From Verrucomicrobiota bacterium (GTDB lineage Bacteria > Verrucomicrobiota > Verrucomicrobiia > Verrucomicrobiales > DEV007), in contig JAHDFZ010000006.1 of the NCBI GenBank assembly GCA_020627905.1, positions 1-35,427 of the forward strand: a stretch of 35,427 nt of DNA, in the 5' to 3' direction. The stretch's first letter is position 1. Every line of letters begins with the position of its first letter. The position numbers and the translations under genes were made by a program. Below are positions 25,434 through 35,374 of this stretch, piece by piece. The notes beneath the pieces were generated by a model. It was not told the DNA's origin and did no database searches. It was given only the letters and a program-made list of their open reading frames with translations.

Positions 25434-28400
25434 TCACCGCCCTTTTGCCAACTGCTTCTTCAGGAACGGCGCTGTCTTGCTCTCGCCATTTTTCACCACC
25501 TCCTCCGGCACGCCCGCGACGACGATCTCGCCACCCCTACCGCCGGCCTCGGGGCCGATGTCGATCAGGTAATCTGCCTCTGCCATGATTTCGACGGAAT
25601 GCTCAATAACGATCACCGTGTGACCGTCATCGACGAGACGATGCAAGACCTCGATCAGGCGACGCACATCGGAGGTGTGGAGGCCGATGCTCGGCTCCTC
25701 GATCAGATACACGTTAGACTTCGGATTCCGATTCTGGCGCAGCCGTGCGTTGGCTGACCGACCGATGCCACGAGTCAGCTCGGCGACGAGCTTGATCCGC
25801 TGGGCCTCGCCTCCGCTGAGCGTGGGGCTGGCCTGGCCCAGGCGCAGATAGCCGAGACCTGTTTCCTCCATCAGGCTGAGGGTCCGCGATAGCTTCGGGT
25901 GATCACTGAAAAACTCTGCTGCCTCAGCGATCGACATATCCATGACATCGCCGATCGACTTCCCATTGTAGAGGATCTCGAGCGTCGGTGCATTAAAGCG
26001 ACGGCCCTTGCACTCCTCGCACTCGACATAGGTGGTCGGCAGGAAGGTCATCTCCAGCTTGATCTGGCCGTTCCCTTTACAAGCTTCGCAACGACCGCCT
26101 TCGGTATTGAAGGAGAACCGGGAGGCTGTGTAACCTCGCGCGCGTGCCTCCGGCACCTGGGCGAAGAGCTTTCGCACTTCATCGAAGAGCTTCACATAAG
26201 TAGCCGGCGTCGAGCGACTGGTTTTACCGATAGGAGACTGATCGACCTCGTAGACCGTCTCGATGTTCCCGACACCACTGATGCTCTTCCAGGTTTTTTG
26301 GATGGCTGCCCCCGCCGCTTTCTTCCTAGCGGACTTCTTCGTAGCTGTCTTCTTTTTGGCGGCCGCCTTCGCTTTCACCAGTGCATCTGTCAGGGCAGGG
26401 CGAAATACGCCGCGCATGAGACTGGACTTGCCGGAGCCGGATAATCCAGTGATAACGGTCAGTCTGCCGACCGGGATGCTGACGTCGACGTCTTTAAGGT
26501 TGTTGGCATGCGCCCCTTTGATGTTGATCCAGGCATCCTTCGTCCGCGGCCCCTTCAGCGGTCGCCGCTCGCCTTGCAGCGGGTGGGTGAGTGTTTGAGA
26601 AAACGCGCGCAGGGTAGGGGAGCGCTCATCGTCGGAAACTTGCTTCGTCGAGGCGAACAAGTCCTTCGCTCCTCCCCGCCAGACGACTTCTCCCCCAAGG
26701 CGACCGGCACCGGGACCGAGATCAATGATCTCATCAGCTCGCTCCATCGTTTCGTCGTTATGTTCGACAACCACGAGCGAGTTCCCACGTTTCTTAAGAG
26801 CCTCAAGGGTATCTAGCAGAGCAGCATTATCGCGCGGATGCAGTCCGATGGTCGGCTCATCGAGAATGTAAAGAACTCCGCGCAGGTTCGACCCTAACTG
26901 TGCAGCCAAACGGATGCGCTGACTTTCGCCACCGCTTAGGGTCGTAGCGGCACGATCAAGCTGCAGATAGCCGAGACCGACCTCTTCGAGAAACTTAAGC
27001 CGTTGCAGGATCTCGGGAATGATATCGCGAGCGATAATCGCTGCCTCATTCTCAAACTGAAAACCAGCGATGGTATCGCGCGCCTGCACCACTGTCTGCT
27101 GGGCTACCTCGTGAATAGCAGTGTCACCAACGCGGACAGAGCGAGCTACTTCATTCAGCCTGGCACCCTGACAATCCGGGCAGGTCTCGACCTCGCTCGG
27201 GTCGAGTTTGCGCGAGCGCCTACGCTCCTCGCGCAACTCGGCATCCAACTGCGACTCGGCATCTCGATCATCGCTATTGACGGGGTTCTTCTCCACAACC
27301 CCATAACCTCGGCAAGTCGGGCACCAGCCGTGAGGCGAGTTGTAGGAGAAGAGACGCGGATCCAGTTCTTCGAACGAGCGTCCGGTGGTCGGATCACACA
27401 TCTCGGTGTTCATCACCTGGATGTGATTGCGCGAATCAAAAAAGCGCAGCGTCCGTTTCCCGATCTTCAGCGCGCGCTCCACCAGCTCCCTCGTTTCTTC
27501 GGGACTCTGATCATGGGGGACTTCACCGACGATAACATCGATGAAGTGCTCCTTGAATCGCTCCAGTCTCTGGAATCCCTCCACCTCCTTGATCTGTCCA
27601 TCGACAAGCAGCTCAGTGAATCCCTGACGTCCTGCCCAGTCGGCGACATCTGTGTGATAGCCCTTCCGCCCTTTGATGAGCGGGGCCATCACCCAGACCT
27701 TCCGCCGCTTTTTCGCTGCCTCGGCACGGATCTTGGTGACGATCTCTGACACGCTCTGCTTGCTAACCGGATCTCCCGTATCAGGCGAGTGCTGCACCCC
27801 GACCTTCGCATAGAGCAGTCGTAGGAAATGCCAGATCTCTGTCACTGTAGCGACAGTCGACTTCCCACCTCCGCGCGAGATCCGTTGCTCGATCGCCACA
27901 GTCGGAGGCAGCCCCGCCACGACATCGATGTCCGGCCGCTCGAGCTGCTCGACGAACTGGCGCGCATAAGTCGACATGCTATCGAGGAAGCGGCGCTGCC
28001 CCTCAGCGAAGAGGATGTCAAAGGCAAGAGTAGACTTCCCTGAACCGCTTAGCCCGGTCACCACGACCAGCTGCTCTCGCGGAATGGTGACGTTGATATC
28101 CTTCAGGTTATTCTCGCGCGCACCAAAAAGTTCGATGGCGTTCGATGCCACCTTCCTCGTCACCTGATAGGGTGTATAGACGTTCTCCGCCACAAGGGCC
28201 TCCTGAGCCTCATCCGGCTCTCCTAGCGACTCAGCTAGAAAGGCACCGGTGCGCGACCCTGAGCAGGATCGCAGCTCCTCCGGCGTGCCGGTGAAGATGA
28301 CCTCTCCGCCACCTGTCCCGGCCTCTGGACCCAAATCAATGACATAGTCCGCACTTTTGATGACATCGAGGTTGTGCTCAATCACCCAGACACTGTCCCC

Positions 28401-31088
28401 TGCCTCTACCAGTCGGTCAAACATACGCAGCAGCATCGCCGTATCATCCTGATGCAGTCCGGTAGTCGGCTCATCGAAGATGAAGAGATGCTTGTCTCCC
28501 TGCGAGCCAGCTCCGCGTGACAGGAGGTGACCCACCAGCTTGATTCGCTGGCATTCGCCACCTGATAGAGTCGTCAGCGGCTGCCCAAGTCGCAGGTAGC
28601 CTAGACCCACTTCCTCCAGAAGCTCAAGCCCCTTGACGATTCGCTGACCACGCTTCGATTCCTCCTCGGAAAAGAGAGCGATCGCATCAGTCACCGTCAT
28701 CTCCAGCACCTGATGGATGGAGCGGTCACGCCACTGGATCTCCAGGGCCTCCTTGGTGTATCGGGAACCCTCGCACTCGGGACAGGTCACGAAGATGTCG
28801 GAGAGAAACTGCATCTCCACTTTCTCGAAACCAATCCCCTGACAACGCTCGCAACGTCCCTGTCCGCTATTGAAAGAAAAGTAGCCAGGTGTCACACCGC
28901 GCGCTTTGCCATCAGGTGAATCAGCAAACAGCTTTCTGATGTCGTCGAACAAGCCGACATACACCGCGGGTGTCGAGCGCGGTGTCTTGGCCAGCGGGGA
29001 CTGGTCGACCATGATGATGTCGGCCAGCTGCTCGGCCCCTTCGACACTTCCACATTCGCCCGGCTCAGTCCCATCACCTTTGAGCGCCAGCGCCTCCCGC
29101 ATGTTCTCGTAGGCGACTGAGTGGATCAGCGTCGATTTACCAGATCCTGACACACCGCTAATCACGCACAGCGCGTCGAGCGGCAGCCTAACGTCGACTT
29201 TCTTGAGATTGTGCTGCGTCGCCCGCTTGATATCGATCCAGTGTTTCGGCGTTCGAAATCTGGTCGGCGTCGGGATCGACTTTGATCCGGAAAGATATGC
29301 TAAGGTCAGGCTTTCCGGATTCTTTTTGAGCGCAGCTTTTGCTTTCCGCTCGGTCCCGCATCCGTCGCCTGCGTAGGTGACCTCCCCGCCGCCGGACCCC
29401 CGACCCGGCCCGATATCGATGAGGTGGTCGGCGGCTCGGATCACCGCGTCCTCATGCTCAACGACGACGAGGGTATTCCCCAGATCCCGCAGGCGCTCGA
29501 TCACCCCGATCAGCTTGTTCACATCCCGCGGGTGAAGTCCGACCGTTGGCTCATCGAGAACGAAAAGGGTGTTTGTTAGATTTGCCCCCAGACAGGTAGT
29601 GAGGTTGACCCGCTCCACCTCACCACCGGAGAGCGTGCGCGTTTCCCGATCCAGATGCAGATAGCCCAGCCCGACTTCGCACAGATAGTGCAGGCGCGCT
29701 TTTACCTCGCTGAGCAGCATCTCTGTTGTGCGATCTTTCGCTGGCGCCGTGAGGGTTGCGAAAAAGTCTTTTAGATCACTCAATGACATCTGCCAGAGAT
29801 CGGGAAGACGGCGACCAGCCAGCTGAAAATACAAAGCCTCCGGCTTGAGGCGTGTGCCTTTGCAGGTCGGGCAGGTGGTGTAGCTGCGAAAGCGACTGAG
29901 GAAAACGCGCACGTGCATCTTGTAGCTGCGGCTCTCCTGCCAGTGGAAAAAGCCACGCACCCCATACCAGAGCCCGTGCTGCCAGGCCTCGTCCGGATCT
30001 CCTGATTCGCCCTCGATGATCCATTCCTGATCCTCAGGGTCCATCTCATTGAACGGGGTGACCCGACTCAGTCCGCGGGCTTTCGCACAGCGCATGAGGT
30101 CGTCCTGACATTCCTGATAGGTATCCCCCTGAAAGGCACGGACCAACCCCTGTGAGATGGAAAGATTCTTGTTCGGTATCGCTTTATTGATGTCCAGCCC
30201 GATGACCTTGCCGAAACCCTTACAATCCGGGCAGGCCCCAATAGGGCTGTTGAAGCTGAACAAGCCCGGAGTTGGTGGCTTAAGCACGGTCCCCGTGGCC
30301 GGATTCTCCCAGTCCCGGGAAAATTCGGCGCGCTCGCCGGTCTCCGGCTCCACTACCTGCATACGCCCCTTCCCTAGATCCAGCGCCCTTTCGGTCGCTT
30401 CGAGGAATCGACTCTTCCGCGAGGCTTTGATCCGATCCTGCAGCACCTCCACGACGGCGGGTAGCTTTGCTCGCGTGTAGCTCTCCGGCTCATCGACTCG
30501 ATAGAGCTCCCCGAAAATCCACACCCGCAGATAGCCCTGCTGCTGGAGGAAGGAAAAGAAATCTGCCGGCTCTGTATCGTCAGGGACCGGGATTCCGAAC
30601 AGGAGCAGGAGGGGTGCGTCCGCTCCAAACCTATCTTTTGATTTCCGGTGGATGGTTTCGGGAGAATCAGGGGAAATCTCCTCTCCCGTCACAGGATCGA
30701 TGCCCTTCGCCATCCGTGGGTAGATGAGCTTCAGGTAGTCGTTGATCTCGGTAATCGTGCCCACGGTCGAGCGCGTGGTTTTGACGGCATTCTGCTGCTC
30801 AATGGCGATAGCTGGCGGGATGCCATGAATGGCGTCCACCTGCGGCTTGTCCATGCGATCAAAGAACTGCCGGGTGTAGGGAGAAAAGGTCTCCACATAA
30901 CGGCGCTGGCCCTCAGCATAAAGCGTCTGAAAGGCGAGGCTCGACTTACCGGATCCACTGGCCCCGGAAATCACCGTGAACTTCCCGATGGGGATGTCGA
31001 GATCGATATTCTTGAGATTGTTCTGCCTGACGCCGCGCAGCTGGATGACCGGGGCAGGGGAGGAATCTTTCGAGGGCTTCGGAGGCAT
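25434..31088 (-). CDS. uvrA: Excinuclease ABC subunit A, tandem-duplicated (double-length UvrA)
   Basis: 1884 residues, twice the usual ~940. The start is set at 31088 ([30 protein letters not shown]); the 49 codons further upstream are not UvrA-like. Two full UvrA units are joined, giving four ABC cassettes: Walker A sites near 40 (GASGSGKSS), 645 (GVSGSGKST), 1012 (GLSGSGKST) and 1547 (GLSGSGKSS); LSGGE signatures near 487, 841, 1383 and 1756. Each unit has its zinc-finger Cys pairs (for example [32 protein letters not shown]). UvrA finds bulky DNA lesions for UvrB and UvrC. Tandem UvrA is known in chlamydiae and related PVC bacteria. An Ala/Lys-rich insert lies near residues 1566-1596. Confidence 0.96.
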   Translation of the reverse strand: MPPKPSKDSSPAPVIQLRGVRQNNLKNIDLDIPIGKFTVISGASGSGKSSLAFQTLYAEGQRRYVETFSPYTRQFFDRMDKPQVDAIHGIPPAIAIEQQNAVKTTRSTVGTITEINDYLKLIYPRMAKGIDPVTGEEISPDSPETIHRKSKDRFGADAPLLLLFGIPVPDDTEPADFFSFLQQQGYLRVWIFGELYRVDEPESYTRAKLPAVVEVLQDRIKASRKSRFLEATERALDLGKGRMQVVEPETGERAEFSRDWENPATGTVLKPPTPGLFSFNSPIGACPDCKGFGKVIGLDINKAIPNKNLSISQGLVRAFQGDTYQECQDDLMRCAKARGLSRVTPFNEMDPEDQEWIIEGESGDPDEAWQHGLWYGVRGFFHWQESRSYKMHVRVFLSRFRSYTTCPTCKGTRLKPEALYFQLAGRRLPDLWQMSLSDLKDFFATLTAPAKDRTTEMLLSEVKARLHYLCEVGLGYLHLDRETRTLSGGEVERVNLTTCLGANLTNTLFVLDEPTVGLHPRDVNKLIGVIERLRDLGNTLVVVEHEDAVIRAADHLIDIGPGRGSGGGEVTYAGDGCGTERKAKAALKKNPESLTLAYLSGSKSIPTPTRFRTPKHWIDIKRATQHNLKKVDVRLPLDALCVISGVSGSGKSTLIHSVAYENMREALALKGDGTEPGECGSVEGAEQLADIIMVDQSPLAKTPRSTPAVYVGLFDDIRKLFADSPDGKARGVTPGYFSFNSGQGRCERCQGIGFEKVEMQFLSDIFVTCPECEGSRYTKEALEIQWRDRSIHQVLEMTVTDAIALFSEEESKRGQRIVKGLELLEEVGLGYLRLGQPLTTLSGGECQRIKLVGHLLSRGAGSQGDKHLFIFDEPTTGLHQDDTAMLLRMFDRLVEAGDSVWVIEHNLDVIKSADYVIDLGPEAGTGGGEVIFTGTPEELRSCSGSRTGAFLAESLGEPDEAQEALVAENVYTPYQVTRKVASNAIELFGARENNLKDINVTIPREQLVVVTGLSGSGKSTLAFDILFAEGQRRFLDSMSTYARQFVEQLERPDIDVVAGLPPTVAIEQRISRGGGKSTVATVTEIWHFLRLLYAKVGVQHSPDTGDPVSKQSVSEIVTKIRAEAAKKRRKVWVMAPLIKGRKGYHTDVADWAGRQGFTELLVDGQIKEVEGFQRLERFKEHFIDVIVGEVPHDQSPEETRELVERALKIGKRTLRFFDSRNHIQVMNTEMCDPTTGRSFEELDPRLFSYNSPHGWCPTCRGYGVVEKNPVNSDDRDAESQLDAELREERRRSRKLDPSEVETCPDCQGARLNEVARSVRVGDTAIHEVAQQTVVQARDTIAGFQFENEAAIIARDIIPEILQRLKFLEEVGLGYLQLDRAATTLSGGESQRIRLAAQLGSNLRGVLYILDEPTIGLHPRDNAALLDTLEALKKRGNSLVVVEHNDETMERADEIIDLGPGAGRLGGEVVWRGGAKDLFASTKQVSDDERSPTLRAFSQTLTHPLQGERRPLKGPRTKDAWINIKGAHANNLKDVDVSIPVGRLTVITGLSGSGKSSLMRGVFRPALTDALVKAKAAAKKKTATKKSARKKAAGAAIQKTWKSISGVGNIETVYEVDQSPIGKTSRSTPATYVKLFDEVRKLFAQVPEARARGYTASRFSFNTEGGRCEACKGNGQIKLEMTFLPTTYVECEECKGRRFNAPTLEILYNGKSIGDVMDMSIAEAAEFFSDHPKLSRTLSLMEETGLGYLRLGQASPTLSGGEAQRIKLVAELTRGIGRSANARLRQNRNPKSNVYLIEEPSIGLHTSDVRRLIEVLHRLVDDGHTVIVIEHSVEIMAEADYLIDIGPEAGGRGGEIVVAGVPEEVVKNGESKTAPFLKKQLAKGR

Positions 31089-31158
31089 AGACCAAAAGGT
31101 TACGCACCTTTGGGGGAGGCGGCTACGACGAGTTTTTTGCCAGTTCCTTAAAGGCCGG

Positions 31159-31188
31159 TTGACACGACTGGCGGCACAAAGGACCATT
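31159..31188 (+). promoter_or_regulatory. Possible sigma-70-type promoter of the peroxiredoxin gene
   Basis: TTGACA at 31159-31164 is a perfect -35 box, but the segment 17 bases on (GACCAT) is only a 3-of-6 match to the -10 consensus. It is well placed for the peroxiredoxin gene (ATG 31261). On the uvrA side, CCAAAAGG and CCTTTGG around 31091-31111 form a short hairpin in the uvrA leader. Confidence 0.3.
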
Positions 31189-31260
31189 CGCCCGTCTGAG
31201 TTTTGTGGAATCCCTGACTCAGCTGAATTCTTCAATCAGTCCCAACCTAATTCAATCATC

Positions 31261-31887
31261 ATGGCAGTTCTCGTAGGCCGCAAAGCCCCTTCTTTCAAAG
31301 CAAGTGCCGTCGTCGACGGACAAATCGTCGAAAATTTCTCTCTCGATCAGTATCAGGGCAGCAAGTATGTGCTTTTCTTCTTCTACCCGAAGGACTTCAC
31401 CTTCGTCTGCCCGACAGAGCTGCACGCCTTTCAGGACGCGCTGGCTGAGTTCGAGTCACGCAATGTTGCTGTCGTAGGCTGCTCTACCGACACCGAGATG
31501 TCCCACTGGGGCTGGCTGCAGGTCCCTCGCGACAAGGGCGGCATCGGTGGGGTCAGCTACCCACTCGTCGCTGATACCAATAAGACGATCGCTGAAGACT
31601 ACGACGTGCTCGTCGGCGACTACGTGCTCAATGACGATGATGAAATCGAGGTCGAAGGCGAGCTCATCGCTTATCGCGGCCTCTTCCTCATCGACAAAGA
31701 CGGCATCGTCCAGCACCAGCTGGTGAACAACCTGCCATTAGGCCGCTCCATCAAGGAAGCCATCCGCATGGTCGATGCTCTCCAGCATTTCGAAGAGCAT
31801 GGCGAAGTCTGCCCGATGGACTGGGAAAAGGGTCAGGACGCCATGGAGGCTACCCACGAGAGCACCGCTTCCTATCTGGCGAAGTAA
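31261..31887 (+). CDS. 2-Cys peroxiredoxin (AhpC/Prx1 class)
   Basis: 208 residues from the ATG at 31261; the upstream open frame overlaps uvrA antisense and is not Prx-like. It reduces hydrogen peroxide and organic peroxides. The peroxidatic Cys is C50 in DFTFVCPTE, and the resolving Cys is C184 in EVCPMDW. Compared with typical family members it has a short acidic insertion (NDDDEIEVEGEL) just before IAYRGLFLID. GGIG replaces the GGLG of hyperoxidation-sensitive enzymes, and the C-terminus ends YLAK rather than a YF helix, so it may be robust to overoxidation. No thioredoxin or AhpF gene is adjacent. It is divergent from uvrA and followed by its own terminator. Confidence 0.95.
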   Translation: MAVLVGRKAPSFKASAVVDGQIVENFSLDQYQGSKYVLFFFYPKDFTFVCPTELHAFQDALAEFESRNVAVVGCSTDTEMSHWGWLQVPRDKGGIGGVSYPLVADTNKTIAEDYDVLVGDYVLNDDDEIEVEGELIAYRGLFLIDKDGIVQHQLVNNLPLGRSIKEAIRMVDALQHFEEHGEVCPMDWEKGQDAMEATHESTASYLAK

Positions 31888-31913
31888 CGCTTCCAGTAAG
31901 AATTACTTTCTGC

Positions 31914-31943
31914 AAAGGCGCTCCCTCCGGGGCGCCTTTTTTT
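31914..31943 (+). terminator. Rho-independent terminator after the peroxiredoxin gene
   Basis: AAAGGCGC (31914-31921) pairs with GCGCCTTT (31932-31939) around a 10-nt loop and runs into seven Ts (31937-31943), 26 bases after the stop codon. Confidence 0.92.
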
Positions 31944-31955
31944 GTGCCTTCGCAG

Positions 31956-32522
31956 CTATACTCCGGCCTCTCTGAGCGCTGCCTGCCACTCTCTCTCAAG
32001 ATGCAGCTTCTCGACCCAGTCTTCCAATTCGGGGTCGGTTACAGAAGAAGCGTTGGCGGCAAGTATGCCCGCGATGTCAGTCAGATGCTTTGATGAGTGT
32101 CCCTCGCGGAAGAACTCAAGCTTACGAAGGATGACGTAGATGCTGGGTGCAAAAGAGACAGTCAAGTCCTCCGATAAGGTCAGACGCTGCCGCAGTGGCC
32201 AGGCCCACTGGTGCAGAGGGTCTGTCCCGGCGAAATAAACGTCCGCACGGAATCCTGTTCCATGATGAACGATATTGGTATGCCCTCTCGTCCCTCTCTC
32301 GAGCTCAAGCAGGAGAACCTCCAGCGGGCTGATGTAATAGTCAGCTGCAGGGAAGGCCTCCACCAGTTCTCCGACGTGCTCAGGCCGAACGCTGATGACG
32401 ATGTCGATATCGTTCGTTAAACGAGGCTCGCCATACGTCATGGCAGCCACGGAACCTGTGACCATATAATCGACACCGGACTTCTCCAGAGGCTGCAGAA
32501 TGACAGAAAAGAGATCAATCAT
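31956..32522 (-). CDS. Nucleotidyltransferase-fold protein (DUF6036/AbiEii-like)
   Basis: 188 residues. The N-terminal part has the NTase pattern GSVAAMTYGEPRLTNDIDIVI (about 23-43), with the GS and the DxD pair (DID) that normally bind metal and nucleotide. The middle is variable, and the C-terminus is helical (LRKLEFFREGHSSKHLTDI). Such proteins are common as stand-alone NTases or as parts of toxin-antitoxin-like pairs, where they may modify a tRNA or partner protein. The 71-residue gene just upstream, nine bases away, is probably its partner. The biochemical target is not known, and a toxin or antitoxin role is inference. Confidence 0.72.
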   Translation of the reverse strand: MIDLFSVILQPLEKSGVDYMVTGSVAAMTYGEPRLTNDIDIVISVRPEHVGELVEAFPAADYYISPLEVLLLELERGTRGHTNIVHHGTGFRADVYFAGTDPLHQWAWPLRQRLTLSEDLTVSFAPSIYVILRKLEFFREGHSSKHLTDIAGILAANASSVTDPELEDWVEKLHLEREWQAALREAGV

Positions 32523-32531
32523 CGCCAGGAG

Positions 32532-32747
32532 TCATCGATTCAGACCGCGAGAAAACATAAAAGCGCGCCGGACTTCTGCCTGCACCTCTTCTTCTGACCA
32601 GTCAGGGTTCTGTTGCCGCAGAGCGGCGGCCTTCAGCGAACGAGCGCTCCAGTAGATCCGCTCGGCCGTTTTGAGCTTTTCAGCCGGAGACAAAAGCCGA
32701 GGACCTTTCGGTAAGGCCTCGCCCTCTTTCCCTGTTTGGTCGCTCAT
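32532..32747 (-). CDS. Small partner protein of the nucleotidyltransferase
   Basis: 71 residues: a flexible start, then a helical part (LSPAEKLKTAERIYWSARSLKAAALRQQNPDWSEEEVQAEVRRAFMF). The family is not formally identified, but the arrangement (a small charged helical protein directly upstream of an NTase gene, nine-base gap) is that of a two-gene module. It begins eight bases after the serS stop, so it is probably carried on the serS transcript. Confidence 0.62.
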   Translation of the reverse strand: MSDQTGKEGEALPKGPRLLSPAEKLKTAERIYWSARSLKAAALRQQNPDWSEEEVQAEVRRAFMFSRGLNR

Positions 32748-32755
32748 GCCGGCAA

Positions 32756-34033
32756 CTATTTTCCCTGAATCACTTCACACCCCATGTAGGGTTGCAACGC
32801 CTCAGGGATCCGCACTGAGCCATCCGCCTGCTGATAAGTCTCAAGGAACGCCACCACCAGACGTGGTAGAGCCGTCCCACTGCCGTTCAGTGTGTGGCAG
32901 AGCTGATTCTTCCCGTCAGCATTTTTGTAGCGCAGCTTCATGCGGCGGGCCTGGTAGTCGACGAAGTTCGAGCAGCTGGAGACTTCCAGATACCCCCCGT
33001 GGCCCGGGGCCCAGATTTCTATATCATAGGTTTTCGAAGACGAGAAACCGAGATCACCAGTGCATAGCTCGATCACCCGATAGTGCAGCCCCAGTGCCTG
33101 GAGGATCGCCTCCGCCTCGGCCGTCAGAGTTTCCAGCTGCGCTGCAGAGTCCTCAGGCTTCACGACATTCACCAACTCGACCTTGTCGAACTGGTGCATG
33201 CGGATGAGACCACGACTCTCGCGCCCCGCCGATCCCGCCTCTTTGCGGAAACAGGGGGTGTAGGCCGTCACCTTAACCGGCAGTTCGTCCTCTTTCAGAA
33301 TGGTGTCTGCGAAAAGGTTCGTGACAGGCACCTCTGCTGTCGGGGCGAGGAACATCTCGTTCTCATCCACGCCATACATGTCATCCTCAAACTTCGGGAG
33401 CTGTCCTGTGCCATACATAGAGGCGCGATTGATCAGAAACGGAGGAGACACTTCCTGATAACTGTGTTTCTGCGTGTGGGTATCCAGCAGATATTGAATG
33501 AGCGCCCGCTCCAGTTTCGCACCTAGCCCAGTGAAAACGACGAAATTACTGCCGCTGATTTTGGCACCCCACTCGAAATTAAAGAGGCCGAGAGACTCGC
33601 CAAGCTCGATGTGGTTCTTCGGCTCGAAATCAAAGGCCGGCTGGTCTCCCCAGACGCGCACCTCAGGGTTGGCATCTTCATCCTCGCCTATCGGGCAGTC
33701 ATCATGGGGTAGGTTCGGCAGGCCCAGCAGGAGATCCCGTTGCTTGTTCTCGGCTGCATCCGCCTCTTCACCGATGGTTTTGATACGCTCGCCGATGGCC
33801 CGCACCTCAGCTTCCACCTCTGAGGTGTCCTTTCCCTCTTTCTTAAGTGCTCCGATGCTTTTCGAGATGCGATTGCGGTCAGACTGCAGCTTCTGCTTTT
33901 CCGTCTCACCAGCGCGGCGTGTCTCGTCACAGGCGAGGATCTCCTTCACCGTTTCGGCGACATCGGCACCCCGATGACCGACCCGCTCAGCTACCCACTC
34001 CGGTTTTTCGCGCAACAATCGTATATCCAGCAT
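32756..34033 (-). CDS. serS: Seryl-tRNA synthetase
   Basis: 425 residues, the usual bacterial length. It charges tRNA-Ser. An N-terminal antiparallel coiled coil (about 28-105) holds the long variable arm of tRNA-Ser. The class II core shows motif 2 (FRKEAGSAGRESRGLIRMHQF) and motif 3 (LNGSGTALPRLVVAFLE), with the serine-binding region SCSNFVDYQARRM between them. The C-terminal PYMGCEVI resembles the common PYMGG ending. A tRNA-Ser(UGA) gene, its substrate, lies 1.3 kb away on the other strand. Confidence 0.97.
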   Translation of the reverse strand: MLDIRLLREKPEWVAERVGHRGADVAETVKEILACDETRRAGETEKQKLQSDRNRISKSIGALKKEGKDTSEVEAEVRAIGERIKTIGEEADAAENKQRDLLLGLPNLPHDDCPIGEDEDANPEVRVWGDQPAFDFEPKNHIELGESLGLFNFEWGAKISGSNFVVFTGLGAKLERALIQYLLDTHTQKHSYQEVSPPFLINRASMYGTGQLPKFEDDMYGVDENEMFLAPTAEVPVTNLFADTILKEDELPVKVTAYTPCFRKEAGSAGRESRGLIRMHQFDKVELVNVVKPEDSAAQLETLTAEAEAILQALGLHYRVIELCTGDLGFSSSKTYDIEIWAPGHGGYLEVSSCSNFVDYQARRMKLRYKNADGKNQLCHTLNGSGTALPRLVVAFLETYQQADGSVRIPEALQPYMGCEVIQGK

Positions 34034-34156
34034 GGGCGGACAGTAGCGCTGCGGCCGCAGGCGTCAAGGCCTTCGGGAACGCCGCTGAAACGGATGCCAG
34101 AGCTGCCCAAGGAATCCTTTCGGCGGCTCACCGCTAACGATCCCATAGGCCTCAGG

Positions 34157-35206
34157 TCATTCTCCTTTGGGACATTTGTAGGTGCCGAAGATCATATCGA
34201 TGATCGGCAGATGCACGGCGTAGTTCGCATCTACGTATTCCTCATCCTTCGCATGGTGCCAGTGGTGGAATTGAGGAGTTACAAGGATAAAACGGAGCCA
34301 CGAAAGATTGATGCCTACATTCGCATGGATAGCCACGGCCTGGACACCTACCAGCACGACGTATGCATTCAGCGCAGCGGGATCAAACCCACATACATAG
34401 AGCGGGATCATGACGATGGCCCGGGTCATGAACACCTCAAACAGATGGGTCCGGGAGCCTGCGAGCCAGTCCATGGAATGACTGGAGTGATGAACGCTGT
34501 GAAATTTCCACAGAAAACCGGACCGATGGTGAATGCGATGCGTCCAGTATTGAAAGAGATCCGCCAGAAACGTCGCGAGCAGAAACTGGCCCCAGATGGG
34601 AAGCGACCTTACAGCTCCCTGAAGAGAATCTGTAGCTGCCCAGGAAAAAAAGGTCCCCGCAAACCCATTCGTCCAGAGAAAGATAAACTGGATGAGGAGG
34701 TGGCTCACACAAAAATACACCAAATCAGTCCGCCAGCCTTTTCTGAGGATCTTCTGCTCCTTGTGCAGGGCAAAGGCCTTTTCGATGGGGATGAAAATCA
34801 GCATCGAAAACAAGAAACTGATCGCGAACCAATCAAGGCCTAATGAGTATGGAGTAGATTGGAATGGCTCAATCTCGATGCGCGATCCGCCGAGAATACT
34901 GGCGAGCAGCGATACACCGATCCCAAACCAGGCAAGCCTCTTTGACCGGTTGAGCACATAGCTGATCAACCCGGTTACATACGCAGCGATCAAAGACCAG
35001 AATAACAGACCACGAGCGAACTCAGCGGAATAAGCGGCCCGAAACTGCTCAGAAGTGAGCCATTGCGGAAACAGAAAGCACAGAACGCCACACAGCGAAA
35101 GAAACGCCAGGATCGCCGATAACCAGCCAGAGATCAGGCCCGAACCGAACGGCAGAGCGATCTCATCATCTTCGGGGTCTTGAGGAAGATCATTGGTTTT
35201 TTTCAT
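34157..35206 (-). CDS. Fatty acid hydroxylase / sterol desaturase family membrane protein
   Basis: 349 residues. Several hydrophobic segments (about 25-50, 70-90, 105-145, 170-190) indicate a polytopic inner-membrane protein. The diiron histidine clusters are HRIHH near residue 220, HSVHHSSH near 235 and FHHWHH near 312, as in the C-4 sterol methyl oxidase and fatty acid hydroxylase superfamily. Bacterial members hydroxylate fatty acids, carotenoids or hopanoid-related lipids; the substrate is unknown here. The gene stands alone, with a 123-base gap to serS. Confidence 0.85.
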   Translation of the reverse strand: MKKTNDLPQDPEDDEIALPFGSGLISGWLSAILAFLSLCGVLCFLFPQWLTSEQFRAAYSAEFARGLLFWSLIAAYVTGLISYVLNRSKRLAWFGIGVSLLASILGGSRIEIEPFQSTPYSLGLDWFAISFLFSMLIFIPIEKAFALHKEQKILRKGWRTDLVYFCVSHLLIQFIFLWTNGFAGTFFSWAATDSLQGAVRSLPIWGQFLLATFLADLFQYWTHRIHHRSGFLWKFHSVHHSSHSMDWLAGSRTHLFEVFMTRAIVMIPLYVCGFDPAALNAYVVLVGVQAVAIHANVGINLSWLRFILVTPQFHHWHHAKDEEYVDANYAVHLPIIDMIFGTYKCPKGE

Positions 35207-35374
35207 AGGTAGATTTTGACAGATTCCTCCCTGTTTTAGAAGATTCGCTCCACTTCGACAATCAAATTGCCTCTATTTCACCTTGCCAAGATCCTAATTC
35301 GAAGCACAATAACCGCCCGCACGACGCAAGTCCTGTAGAGAACGTGAGTCCTATGAGTGATCACAGTTTTCGAT

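Noticed and set aside
30976-31260. N-terminal extension of the peroxiredoxin
   Set aside because: The extension is antisense to the start of uvrA and lacks protein-like pattern; MAVLVGRKAPSF is the normal Prx beginning.
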